A DNA stretch of 64,000 bases. Origin: Pseudoduganella namucuonensis. GTDB taxonomy: Bacteria > Pseudomonadota > Gammaproteobacteria > Burkholderiales > Burkholderiaceae_D. The stretch covers positions 124,001 through 188,000 of the forward strand of contig NZ_FPBO01000004.1 of the NCBI RefSeq assembly GCF_900116645.1, read 5' to 3'. Positions 11,298-19,537 of this stretch are shown here, piece by piece (position 1 is the first letter of the stretch; each line of letters starts with the position of its first letter). A model generated the notes under the pieces. The model did no database searches, was not told the origin of the DNA, and worked only from the letters and a program-made list of their open reading frames with translations. The position numbers were made by a program, and so were the translations under genes.

Positions 11298-12782
11298 TCA
11301 GGAAGCCATCGCCAGTTCGACGCAGTTGCGCCCGGCGCGCTTGGCGCGGTGCAGGGCCGCGTCCAGGCGTTCCAGCAGGGTGCTGGCGCCCTCCTCCGGG
11401 CCGGCCTGGGCCACGCCCAGGCTGATGGTCACCGCGTCGCATCCCGGCAACTCGGTGCTGGCGATGGTCTCGCGCAGCTTTTCGGCCAGTTTCAGCGCGT
11501 CGATCGCCGAGGTGTGGGTGGCGATGATCAGGAACTCCTCGCCGCGCATGCGCACCAGCGTGTCCGACGTGCGCAGACGGCTCTGCACCGTGTGCGCCAC
11601 CGTGCGCAGGGCCTGGTCGCCGCAGGGATAGCCGTAGATGTCGTTGACCGAACGGAAGTTGTCGATGTCGAAGGAAATCACGCCCAGCGGAATGCCGTAG
11701 CGGCGCGCGCGGCGGATCTCGTTGTCCAGCGCGTTCTCGCCGTGGCGACGGTTGACCGCCCCCGTCAGCGCGTCGGTCGTGGTGATCTGGGTCAGCTGGC
11801 CGGCCAGCGCGTCGTTCTGGTGCTTCAGCTCGCTCATCGCCAGGCCGAAGCTGATGAACTGCGCCAGGCTGCCGAAGCAGGAGAACTGCTCGCGCGAGAA
11901 CTGCAGCGGACGGTCGAACATCATGCTGACCGCGCCCAGCACCGGACCGCCCGGCTCGCTGCGCAGCGGCATCGCCAGCACCATGCGCACGCCGCAATCG
12001 TGCAGACCCATCGCCAGCATCGGATCGCCGCCCTTCTCGGGCGCGTCCAGCAGCACCAGGTCGCCGGAACTGACCGCCAGCAGCGGCGGGAAGGCGTCGT
12101 GCTGCGGCGTTTGCAGCAGATTGTCGCCGCGGCCGAGCAGCTGCACCAGGTCCAGGTGGTTGCGCGATTCCTGCGCCTCCAGCCGCAGGTTGCCGCGCTC
12201 CTTCATATGGAACAGCGCCGTGTGGCGCACGCCGGGGAAGCTGCACAGCGCCACGCAGATCTGGCTGGCCATCAGCTGCAACTCGTCCATGCCGGTCAGC
12301 GCGCGCTGCACGCTGCGCTGCACCGTCAGCAGGTCGCGCAACTCCTTTTCCTTGTCCAGCAACTGCTGCTGGGCATTCGCGGCGGCGTCCAGCGGCACGG
12401 CCAGGGCCGCGCCCACCGCCTGCTGCAGCTCGTCGCTGAGGATGGGGCTGATACGATAGCTCAGCGGGCCGGCGCCCATCAGTTCGGGCAACCACGACGT
12501 CTTGCTGTAGGGACACAGAACCAGCACGGGCGCGCCGTGGCGGGCGCGCACCAGGTTGGCGGCCGACAGCAGGTCGCCGTGGTCCTCGTGGCCTTCCAGA
12601 TCGAGCACCAGCAGGTCGACGGTCTCGCGGGCCAGCATGCCCTGCGCGCCGTCGAACGTTTCGGCCAGCAGCAGGCGATTGAAGAGCTCGCCGCAGGCGC
12701 TTTGGAATTCGCCCCGCCGCTCGCCGGCGAGGTTCAGAAACAAGCCCACACGTCGCGCGTGGCTGTCGATGTCAGGCACCAT
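11298..12782 (-). CDS. Diguanylate cyclase-like protein (pseudo-receiver, GAF, GGDEF)
   Basis: Cytoplasmic protein of 494 residues. Residues 1-130 look like a degenerate receiver (VDLLVLDLEGHEDHGDLLSA), then a coiled linker (DKEKELRDLLTVQRSV), a GAF-like region (about 160-320; VRMVLAMPLRSEPGG) and a C-terminal GGDEF domain. The active-site loop reads RGEEF rather than GGDEF/GGEEF. The metal/substrate loop has FRSVNDIYGYPCGD, with R for K and Y for H. The inhibitory RxxD site (RTSD) is present five residues before the loop. Activity is therefore uncertain; several enzymes with a changed first G are active, others serve as GTP- or c-di-GMP-binding effectors. A TATAAT box lies at 12805-12800 on the minus strand. 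Confidence 0.87.
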   Translation of the reverse strand: MVPDIDSHARRVGLFLNLAGERRGEFQSACGELFNRLLLAETFDGAQGMLARETVDLLVLDLEGHEDHGDLLSAANLVRARHGAPVLVLCPYSKTSWLPELMGAGPLSYRISPILSDELQQAVGAALAVPLDAAANAQQQLLDKEKELRDLLTVQRSVQRALTGMDELQLMASQICVALCSFPGVRHTALFHMKERGNLRLEAQESRNHLDLVQLLGRGDNLLQTPQHDAFPPLLAVSSGDLVLLDAPEKGGDPMLAMGLHDCGVRMVLAMPLRSEPGGPVLGAVSMMFDRPLQFSREQFSCFGSLAQFISFGLAMSELKHQNDALAGQLTQITTTDALTGAVNRRHGENALDNEIRRARRYGIPLGVISFDIDNFRSVNDIYGYPCGDQALRTVAHTVQSRLRTSDTLVRMRGEEFLIIATHTSAIDALKLAEKLRETIASTELPGCDAVTISLGVAQAGPEEGASTLLERLDAALHRAKRAGRNCVELAMAS

Positions 12783-12980
12783 GAGATATCCCCAGACCTA
12801 TTATAAGAATCGTATCCAGCCAGTTTGCCATAAAGTTAAAAAAATGCAATATTATTTGCCCTAAAAACCACAAAATCTATCGCCGCGCCGACGAAATAAG
12901 CGCCGCCTATGTGAGGAAGCGCACCGTCAGCGGCGTCCGCCTTCCGAATACTGTCCTTCTGTAGATAGAAGGAGGGCATC

Positions 12981-13964
12981 ATGACGAATTCGGAAAACAA
13001 GGCCGGATCGGCCGGCAACATGCAGCGCGCGATCCAGCGGGAGCAGGACCAGCGCGACCGCCAGAAAGGTCCGCAGAGCGAGAGCAAGGAGGCGGTGCAG
13101 ACCGGCCACAGCGACCAGCCCGCCCCGCCGCTGCCCGACCAGCACCTGGAAAAGCCGGGCATGGAGGCGGACATGGAGCTGAGGCCGCGCTTCCTCGCGC
13201 CCGACTACTGCGGCAGCGGCAAGCTGGCCGGCATGACCGCCATCATCACCGGCGGGGATTCCGGCATCGGCCGCGCGGTGGCCGTGCTGTACGCGCGCGA
13301 GGGCGCGGACGTGGCCATCGTCTACCTCAACGAACACGAGGACGCGGCCGAGACCCGCCGCTTCGTCGAGGCCGAGGGCCAGAGCTGCCTGCTGCTGCCC
13401 GGCGACTTGCGCGACCCGGAATTCTGCAAGGGCGCGGTGGCGCAGACCCTGGCCAAGTTCGGCCGCCTGGACATCCTGGTCAACAACGCCGCCTTCCAGG
13501 AGCACGCCGGCTCGCTGGCCGAGCTGTCCGAGGAGCGCTTCGACCTGACCATGAAGACCAACATCTACGGCTACTTCCACATGGCCAAGGCGGCCGAGCC
13601 GCACCTGAAGCGCGGCGGCTCGATCATCAATTCCGGCTCCGTGGTGGGGCTCAGGGGCTCCAAGCACCTGCTGGACTACTCCACCACCAAGGGCGCGATC
13701 CACGCCTTCACGATGTCGCTGGCCTCCAACCTGCTGGAAAAGGGCATCCGCGTGAACGCGGTGGCGCCCGGGCCGGTGTGGACGCCGCTCAACCCGGCCG
13801 ACCAGTCGCCCGACAAGATCAAGGAGTTCGGCGCCAGCACGGACATGAAGCGCCCCGCCCAGCCGGAGGAACTGTCGCCCGCCTACGTGTTCCTGGCGGC
13901 GCCCTGCTGCTCCAGCTACATCTCGGGCATCGTGCTGCCGGTGACCGGCAGCGTCGGCGACTAA
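12981..13964 (+). CDS. SDR-family oxidoreductase (YghA/YhdF type)
   Basis: Short-chain dehydrogenase of 327 residues with the roughly 45-residue polar extension seen in the YghA/GsiB-type SDR group. The Rossmann motif GGDSGIGRA, the NNAA motif (NNAAFQEH), the catalytic Ser in GSVVG and the YSTTK pair (Y and K) are intact, so it should be an NAD(P)-dependent reductase of an aldehyde or ketone. AAGGAGG precedes the ATG by five to six bases. Ku follows after 19 bases on the same strand, an arrangement that suggests a stress-linked unit; SDRs of this group are often general-stress genes, so stationary-phase control is plausible but not visible in the sequence. Confidence 0.93.
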   Translation: MTNSENKAGSAGNMQRAIQREQDQRDRQKGPQSESKEAVQTGHSDQPAPPLPDQHLEKPGMEADMELRPRFLAPDYCGSGKLAGMTAIITGGDSGIGRAVAVLYAREGADVAIVYLNEHEDAAETRRFVEAEGQSCLLLPGDLRDPEFCKGAVAQTLAKFGRLDILVNNAAFQEHAGSLAELSEERFDLTMKTNIYGYFHMAKAAEPHLKRGGSIINSGSVVGLRGSKHLLDYSTTKGAIHAFTMSLASNLLEKGIRVNAVAPGPVWTPLNPADQSPDKIKEFGASTDMKRPAQPEELSPAYVFLAAPCCSSYISGIVLPVTGSVGD

Positions 13965-13983
13965 CCATCAAGGAGATGACGCC

Positions 13984-14961
13984 ATGGCACGCTCATTGTG
14001 GAAAGGCGCCATCAGCTTCGGCCTGGTGCACATACCGGTGGAAATGCACACGGCCGTGCAAAGCCACGACCTGGACCTGACGATGCTCGACAAGCGGGAC
14101 TTCTCGCCGATCGGCTTCAAGCGCTACAACAAGAACACCAGCAAGGAAGTCAGCTGGGACAACATCATCAAGGGCTACGAGTACCAGGACGGCGAATACG
14201 TGGTGCTGTCGGACGAGGACCTGAAGCAGGCCAACGTCAAGGCCACGCAGACCATCGACATCCTCGCCTTCGTGAACGCGGCCGACGTGCCGCTGACCTA
14301 CTACGAGACGCCCTACTACCTCGCGCCCGGCAAAGGCGGCGACAAGGTGTACGCGCTGCTGCGCGAGACGCTGCGCAAGGCCGACCGCATCGCCATCGCC
14401 ACGGTGGTGATACGGGTGCGGCAACACCTGTGCGCGCTGGTGTGCGTGGACGACAGCATCATCCTCAACACCTTGCGCTTCGCCGAGGAGATCCGCAGCG
14501 CCGAGGACCTCAAGCTGCCGCCCAAGTCGATCAAGTCGGCCGGCATCTCGGACAAGGAGATCAAGATGGCGCTGTCGCTGGTGGACGGTATGACGGAGGA
14601 ATGGAATCCCGAGCAATACCACGACACCTACAAGAACGACGTGCTGGCGCTGGTGCAAAAGAAGATCAAGGCCAAGCAGACCAAATCGATCACGGTGGCC
14701 GCGCCGGAGAAGAAGGCGCCCGCGTCGAGCAATGTGGTCGACCTGGTGGCCCTGCTCAAGCAGAGCCTGGGCGCCAAGGGCAAGGGACGCGCAGCCAACG
14801 ACGAGGAAGAGGACGAGGAGGAAGCCGTGGAAGAGGAAGCGCCGGCGCCGCGTCCCCGCAAGGCGGCCGCCAAGAAGCCCGCGGCGAAGCCCGCCGCCAA
14901 GCGCGCCACGGCCAGCAAGACCGCCTCCAAACCCGCCCCTCCCCGCCGCAAAGCCGCCTGA
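13984..14961 (+). CDS. ku: Ku protein for non-homologous end joining
   Basis: Bacterial Ku homologue of 325 residues; the Ku core spans about 1-260 (ARSLWKGAISFGLVHIPVEM, the near-invariant opening, then YYETPYYLAPGKGGDKVYAL). Homodimers encircle DNA ends and recruit LigD. The C-terminal 60-70 residues are an acidic run (EEEDEEEAVEEE) followed by repeated Lys/Ala/Pro (KAAAKKPAAKPAAK), the type of basic tail known to mediate extra DNA binding in some Ku proteins. AAGGAG lies ahead of the ATG. It faces the ligD gene across a bidirectional terminator-like repeat, so the two repair genes are convergent rather than in one operon. Confidence 0.97.
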   Translation: MARSLWKGAISFGLVHIPVEMHTAVQSHDLDLTMLDKRDFSPIGFKRYNKNTSKEVSWDNIIKGYEYQDGEYVVLSDEDLKQANVKATQTIDILAFVNAADVPLTYYETPYYLAPGKGGDKVYALLRETLRKADRIAIATVVIRVRQHLCALVCVDDSIILNTLRFAEEIRSAEDLKLPPKSIKSAGISDKEIKMALSLVDGMTEEWNPEQYHDTYKNDVLALVQKKIKAKQTKSITVAAPEKKAPASSNVVDLVALLKQSLGAKGKGRAANDEEEDEEEAVEEEAPAPRPRKAAAKKPAAKPAAKRATASKTASKPAPPRRKAA

Positions 14962-14975
14962 AAGTTATCACATTT

Positions 14976-15069
14976 ACATCGGTGTCAGGCGCGACATTCG
15001 GACATTGACGCCTGGTCATTTGGGCGAACCGTCGAGCCCGTGTCCGAATGTCGCGCCTGACACCGATGT
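14976..15069. terminator. 29-bp perfect inverted repeat between ku and ligD
   Basis: The 29 bases at 14976-15004 are exactly inverted at 15041-15069, leaving a 36-base loop with a further small GGGC/GCCC pair. A T run follows on the plus side (TTTTTATC, 15070 on), and the minus side ends in a weaker T/A-rich stretch. It sits 15 bases after the ku stop and 8 bases after the ligD stop, where it would end transcription of both convergent genes. Its core, GGTGTCAGGCGCGACATTC, is GC-rich and word-like, which suggests a dispersed REP-type sequence; a genome scan would decide. Confidence 0.75.
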
Positions 15070-15076
15070 GTTTTTA

Positions 15077-17803
15077 TCAAGGTTTGAAGCCGAGCTGCTT
15101 CATGGCGGCGGTGGGGCTTTTGGCGCTGTCGGCGTAGTCGGACCAGGGGGCGTTGCCTTGGTCGAGGCGGGTGTGGACGGTGTCCACCGTCCAGTGGTCG
15201 CCGCCCTTCAGCGCCGGCAGCTCGTCCCAGCGCACCGGCATGGAGATGCCCAGCCCGGGCCGCGTGCGGGGCGACCAGGCGCACACCGTGGTGGCGCCCC
15301 GGCCGTTGCGCAGGTAGTCGATGTAGATCTTGCCCACCCGGTTCTTCGGCCCGCTCTTGAACGCGAACCGGTCAGGCAGGGTGTGCGCCATGTGCTCGAC
15401 GATGGTTTGCGAGAAGGATTTGACGGTGTCCCAGTCGTATTGCGGCTTGAGCGGCACCACCACGTGCAGGCCTTTGCCACCGCTGGTCTTGAGGAAGGCG
15501 GGCAGCCCGAGTTCTTCCAGAAAGGCGCGCATCAGTTCCGCCGCCTCCTGGATCGCGGGCCAGTCGACGCCTTGGCCGGGGTCGAGGTCGAAGATCATGC
15601 GGTTGGGCTTTTCGTAGCTGCGCGAGGTGGCGTTTTGCGTGTGGATTTCAACCACGTTCCATTGCGCCGTCGATAGCAGCCCTTCCTTCGCGGCCACCGC
15701 CAGCATCGGCGGGTGGTCGGGGTCCAGCTCCTGGGCGAGATGTTTCAATCCCGGCATCTTGGCGACGTCGGCGTGCTTCTGGAAGAACAGCTCGCCCCCG
15801 ACGCCGGCCGGCGCGCGCACCAGCGAGACGGGACGGTCCTTCAAATGTTCCATCATCAGCTCGCCCACCAGCGCGTAGTAGCGCACCAGCGCGATTTTGG
15901 TCGTGCCGCTGGCGGCGTCGATCACGCGGTCGGGATTGGTGACCTTGAGCGTGTCGGGCAAATTGCCCTGGGGCGCGCTGGCGGCGCCGCCCTTGCCGTC
16001 GCGGCCGGACGCCGCTGGCGCCTTGCCGGCGCCTGTCGTCCTTGCCCGCCCGGAGGATGATGGCGCGGCCGCTTTGTCCTCGGCTTTGTCCGCCGCTTTG
16101 TCCGCCGCCTCGTGCGCGATGTCCTCCATGTGCGCGGGCTGTTCGCGCACGATGTGCCGCGCGGGCTTGTCGCTGCGCAGTCCCTGGAACACGGAGTGCC
16201 GTATCGATCCGCTGCGCGTCCATTCGCCGAAGCTCACTTCGGCCACCAGCGTGGGCTTGACCCAGTGCGCCTTCTTGTCGATGGCCTTGGCGGGGGCGAA
16301 CGGGCTTTCGTCCGCCGCCAGCTTGTCCAGCTTGGCCTTCAGCGAGCGCAGGCCCTCGTCGTTGAAGCCGCTGCCCACGTTGCCGGCGTAGTGCAGCTTG
16401 CCGTCCTTGTCCTGCACGCCCAGCAGCAGCGAGCCTATGCCTTGCCGCGATCCCTTGGGGTCGGTGTAGCCGCCGATGATGAATTCCTGGCGCTGCCCGC
16501 ATTTGAGCTTGATCCAGTCGCCGGAGCGGCGCGACGCGTACGGGGAGTCGCGCCGCTTGCCGATGATGCCTTCCAGCCCCATCTTGCACGCCGCCGCCAC
16601 CATCTCGGCCGGCGGCGCGTCCAGCGTGGCGCTGTAGCGCACCGTCTCCGACCCGGCCTTGTCCATCACCTGTTCCAGCAGTTCGCGGCGCTGGAACAGC
16701 GGCACCTGGCGCAGGTCGTAGCCGTCGAGGTAGGGCGCGTCGAAGACGAAGAAGACGATGCTGTTGGTTTTTTCGCCGTCGAACGCTTGCTGCAGCAGGC
16801 CGAAGTCGGGCCGCCCGTTCTCGTCGTGGACGACGATCTCGCCGTCGTACCAGCCCCGGGGCAGTTTCATCTTCGCCAGCGCGGCGTGCAGCGGCTTGAG
16901 CTTGTGCGTCCAGTCGTTGCCGTTGCGGGTGAACAGCTGGATGTCCGCGCCGTCCACCCGCGCCAGGATGCGGTAGCCGTCGTACTTGACTTCGAACATC
17001 CAGTTTTCGGGATCGGGCGGCGGCGCGTCCACCAGCGTCGCCAGCTCGGGCGTCAGCGTGGCGGGGAGCTCGGCCTTCTCGGGCGCGGGCGCCGCGTCGT
17101 CGTCGGCGGCGTCCCCGGTCGGGGCGCCCTTGGCCTTGCGCGCCTTGGCCGCGGGCGCCTTGACCGCGGCCGCCCTGGCGGCGGACTCGCCACCGGCGGG
17201 CTCGCCGCCGGACGACTTGGCGCGCCCCGCGGCGGCGCACTTGGCCGCCTTCGGCATGCCCAGCTTCTTCACGCTGTCCGGCATCTCGTCCACCACGCTG
17301 AACTCCCCGGCCGGCCTGGCGTAATCGTCCTTTTCCTTGATGAGCAGCCAGGGCTCCTGCCTCTCGCCCTTGCCCTTCATCCGCACCAGCACCCACTTGC
17401 CGTGCATCTTGTGGCCGCGCAGCTCGAACTTGAGGTTGCCCGCCTGGTAGCCTTTGCGCGGATCCTCCAGCGGATGCCAGGTGCCCTTGTCCCAGATGAT
17501 GACCTTGCCCGCGCCGTACTGCTTCTCGGGGATAGTGCCCTCGAAGGTGTTGTAGGAAATGGGATGGTCTTCCACGTGCACGGCCATGCGCTTGTCGTGC
17601 GTGTCGTAGCTGGGCCCCTTGGGCACGGCCCAGCTTTTCATGGCGCCGTCCAGCTCCAGGCGGAAGTCGTAGTGCAGGCGCGAGGCCCAGTGTTTCTGGA
17701 TGACGAAGGAACGGTTTTCGCCGCCCTCCTCGCCCCCTTCGGCGGGTTCGGGCGTGACGGCGAAATCGCGCTTGGCTTTGTAGGTTTTGAGGGTATCGCT
17801 CAT
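15077..17803 (-). CDS. ligD: ATP-dependent DNA ligase D (phosphoesterase-ligase-polymerase)
   Basis: Three-domain LigD of 908 residues in the Pseudomonas order. The 3'-phosphoesterase domain (about 30-145) has the HWASRLHYDFRLEL and HVEDHP metal-site motifs. A long Ala/Lys linker follows, then the ligase domain with the adenylated Lys in EVKYDGYR (about 270) and motif EGIIGKRRDSPY, and the OB fold (about 430-545). A second linker (EAADKAADKAEDKAA) leads to the primase-polymerase domain (about 618-900; DLDPGQGVDW, SGGKGLHVVVPL). It joins double-strand breaks held by Ku and can add nucleotides or trim 3' ends. It faces ku. The N terminus matches the family, so the ATG at 17803 is accepted. Confidence 0.97.
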   Translation of the reverse strand: MSDTLKTYKAKRDFAVTPEPAEGGEEGGENRSFVIQKHWASRLHYDFRLELDGAMKSWAVPKGPSYDTHDKRMAVHVEDHPISYNTFEGTIPEKQYGAGKVIIWDKGTWHPLEDPRKGYQAGNLKFELRGHKMHGKWVLVRMKGKGERQEPWLLIKEKDDYARPAGEFSVVDEMPDSVKKLGMPKAAKCAAAGRAKSSGGEPAGGESAARAAAVKAPAAKARKAKGAPTGDAADDDAAPAPEKAELPATLTPELATLVDAPPPDPENWMFEVKYDGYRILARVDGADIQLFTRNGNDWTHKLKPLHAALAKMKLPRGWYDGEIVVHDENGRPDFGLLQQAFDGEKTNSIVFFVFDAPYLDGYDLRQVPLFQRRELLEQVMDKAGSETVRYSATLDAPPAEMVAAACKMGLEGIIGKRRDSPYASRRSGDWIKLKCGQRQEFIIGGYTDPKGSRQGIGSLLLGVQDKDGKLHYAGNVGSGFNDEGLRSLKAKLDKLAADESPFAPAKAIDKKAHWVKPTLVAEVSFGEWTRSGSIRHSVFQGLRSDKPARHIVREQPAHMEDIAHEAADKAADKAEDKAAAPSSSGRARTTGAGKAPAASGRDGKGGAASAPQGNLPDTLKVTNPDRVIDAASGTTKIALVRYYALVGELMMEHLKDRPVSLVRAPAGVGGELFFQKHADVAKMPGLKHLAQELDPDHPPMLAVAAKEGLLSTAQWNVVEIHTQNATSRSYEKPNRMIFDLDPGQGVDWPAIQEAAELMRAFLEELGLPAFLKTSGGKGLHVVVPLKPQYDWDTVKSFSQTIVEHMAHTLPDRFAFKSGPKNRVGKIYIDYLRNGRGATTVCAWSPRTRPGLGISMPVRWDELPALKGGDHWTVDTVHTRLDQGNAPWSDYADSAKSPTAAMKQLGFKP

Positions 17804-17860
17804 ACCGGCGATGCTACGCCGGCATGGGCGGCGCCACGGTTAGCCAGCTAACAGAGCCGG

Positions 17861-18337
17861 CTACTTGGGCTTGTAGATGCCGCAGGCGATGTAGATGTCG
17901 TCGACCCGCTCGAGATAGGTGCTCTTCTGTTCTATCTGGCCCGTCTGCGCGTTCGGCCATTTGTAGTCTACCCAGCCCTTGCCCTCCTTGCTGTTGACCA
18001 CTTCGCGGAACTTTTGCACGAAGGGCACGCCGTCCACGTCCTTCAGCTCGCCGAGCGACTTGCCGACCATCTTGGCGTTGGCGCCGTGGGCGATCAGGGC
18101 GCCGGCGTTGGCGATCGGCGAGAGGAACAGGTACAGGTCCTTTTCGCGGAACTGAGGGCTGCGGCCATTGATCTCGGCCGCCAGTTTCTCGCGGCCGTTG
18201 GCCTTGTAATAGGCGATGGCCTTCTTCACCAGCGCCACCGCCTCGTCCGCCTTGCCGCGCTCCTCGTCCGCCGCCCCGGCCACCGCGCTGGCGCCGATCA
18301 GCAATGCCATCAACATGGTCTGCAGGAATCTCTTCAT
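17861..18337 (-). CDS. Secreted single Cache-domain protein
   Basis: Exported protein of 158 residues: signal peptide MKRFLQTMLMALLIGASAVAGA, then a single Cache_2-like domain (DEAVALVKKAIAYYKANGRE, YLFLSPIANAGALIAHGANA, GKGWVDYKWPNAQTGQIEQK, CGIYKP). Stand-alone periplasmic Cache proteins of this size are common in beta-proteobacteria and may bind small carboxylates or amines; no signalling domain is fused. GGAGA lies before the ATG at 18337. It lies 57 bases upstream of ligD on the same strand and 126 bases after the beta-lactamase gene; no functional link is obvious. Confidence 0.88.
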   Translation of the reverse strand: MKRFLQTMLMALLIGASAVAGAADEERGKADEAVALVKKAIAYYKANGREKLAAEINGRSPQFREKDLYLFLSPIANAGALIAHGANAKMVGKSLGELKDVDGVPFVQKFREVVNSKEGKGWVDYKWPNAQTGQIEQKSTYLERVDDIYIACGIYKPK

Positions 18338-18463
18338 CGCGGTCTCCGTATGGCTTGCGTTATGGTTGGCCTTGTCCCTTCCGGCCCAACCATGCTATGC
18401 CCGGCGGCCGGCCTCGGCAAGCGGCATTTGCGGCGGCGTTCCTTCTCCGCAACAAACTTCCAG

Positions 18464-19327
18464 CTAGCCGCGTTCGGCCGCCAGCCGCTTGGCGAAGTTG
18501 GCGCGGGCCCTGGCGGCGTAGGCGCGGCAGGCGCCCGGATCGACCATGGCGGCATTGCCCAGCTCCTTTTGCCTGGCCTGCCGGGTCCACAGGTCCGACG
18601 CTTCCGGATGCGCGGACAGCATCACGTCGCACGGCAGCGATTCGACCTTCGCGAAGCTGCGCTCGAAATCGGCCATCACAGACGGGTGGGCGCTGAACTT
18701 GTAGTTGTTGAACGGGATGGCGGAGAGGCTGTCGGCGAAGACCATGTTGGCGCACTTGTCGCCTTCGCACGATTTCCAGCTCCAGCTGGCGCCGCCGGGG
18801 GCGTGGCCGGGCGTGTAATGGGCGGTCACCTCCAGGCCGGGCAGCTTGACGGTTTCGCCGTCGGCCAGGGTGCGCACGTCGGCCACCACGGCCACGTCGG
18901 ACAGGTCGCCGAACTGCGCGTCCTGCGGCAGCGCCTTGCCGGTCCGCAGCACCTGGGCGCCCAGCGGCGGCGCCAGCACCCTGGCGCCGCTCAGGCGCTG
19001 CAGTTCGGCGATGCCGCCCGCGTGGTCGAAGTGGGCGTGCGAATTCAGGATGTATTTCACGTCCTGGATGCGGAAGCCGAGCCGGCGGATGTTGTCGACG
19101 ATCAGGGGCGCCGACTCGGGCAGCGCGCCGTCGATCAGCACGTGGCCGGACGGGCCGGTGATCAGCACGGCGGACAGGCCGCGCACGCCGACGTAATAGC
19201 TATTGCCGTACAGGGAGAACGGCGCTTGTGGCGCGTTCCATTCCTCGCACATGGTGCAGTTGTCGTGCGCCAGGACGGCGGTGGGCGCCAGCGCCATGAT
19301 GAGGGCGGCGGAGAGTGCTCGTAGCAT
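18464..19327 (-). CDS. Subclass B3 metallo-beta-lactamase
   Basis: Periplasmic metallo-hydrolase of 287 residues with signal peptide (MLRALSAALIMALAPTAVLA). The zinc ligands of subclass B3 are all visible: HAHFDH (near 94-99, giving H116, H118, D120, H121 in standard numbering), the His in YTPGHAPGGASW (H196) and the His in SAHPEASDLW (H263). The N-terminal WNAPQAPFSLYGNSYYVG segment is typical of B3 enzymes such as THIN-B of Janthinobacterium. Hydrolysis of penicillins, cephalosporins and carbapenems is predicted by family; the spectrum is not. The frame extends to 19441, but the ATG at 19327 starts a proper signal peptide. No mobile-element signature or regulator is adjacent, so it looks like a resident chromosomal gene. 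Confidence 0.93.
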   Translation of the reverse strand: MLRALSAALIMALAPTAVLAHDNCTMCEEWNAPQAPFSLYGNSYYVGVRGLSAVLITGPSGHVLIDGALPESAPLIVDNIRRLGFRIQDVKYILNSHAHFDHAGGIAELQRLSGARVLAPPLGAQVLRTGKALPQDAQFGDLSDVAVVADVRTLADGETVKLPGLEVTAHYTPGHAPGGASWSWKSCEGDKCANMVFADSLSAIPFNNYKFSAHPSVMADFERSFAKVESLPCDVMLSAHPEASDLWTRQARQKELGNAAMVDPGACRAYAARARANFAKRLAAERG

Positions 19328-19397
19328 GTGGTCGCTTTCTATGGGGTGGATGGAGGCGGCATGATAAACCTTCCGTCCCCCCTTGGGCGCGCGGCGG

Positions 19398-19432
19398 AAA
19401 AAAAAACGGCGGACCCGTTTCCGGGCCCGCCG
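19398..19432 (-). terminator. Intrinsic terminator after the efflux operon
   Basis: On the minus strand a 10-bp stem (19432-19423 with 19416-19407, one G-U pair) with a 6-base loop is followed directly by nine T residues. It lies about 105 bases after the stop of the outer-membrane channel gene and before the beta-lactamase start, so it should insulate the two. Confidence 0.85.
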
Positions 19433-19453
19433 CAAGGGCAATCATCGCGCGTG

Positions 19454-19527
19454 AAAAAAGGGGGCAGGTTCGATATTAAAAATACGAACCTGACCCCTTT
19501 TTAAAAATACGAACCTGACCCCTTTTT
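19454..19527. repeat. Triplicated GGGGTCAGGTTCGTATT repeat, two direct and one inverted
   Basis: A 27-base unit ending CGAACCTGACCCCTTTTT occurs at 19476-19502 and again at 19501-19527, overlapping by two T residues. An inverted, slightly changed copy (AAGGGGGCAGGTTCG) lies at 19457-19472. Together they can form a hairpin with the loop around TATTAAAAATA. The T runs would give terminator activity on the plus strand, opposite to the flanking genes. The word-like core looks like a dispersed REP/RAYT-type repeat of beta-proteobacteria, which cannot be confirmed from one locus. Confidence 0.7.
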
Positions 19528-19537
19528 GAAGCGGCGT

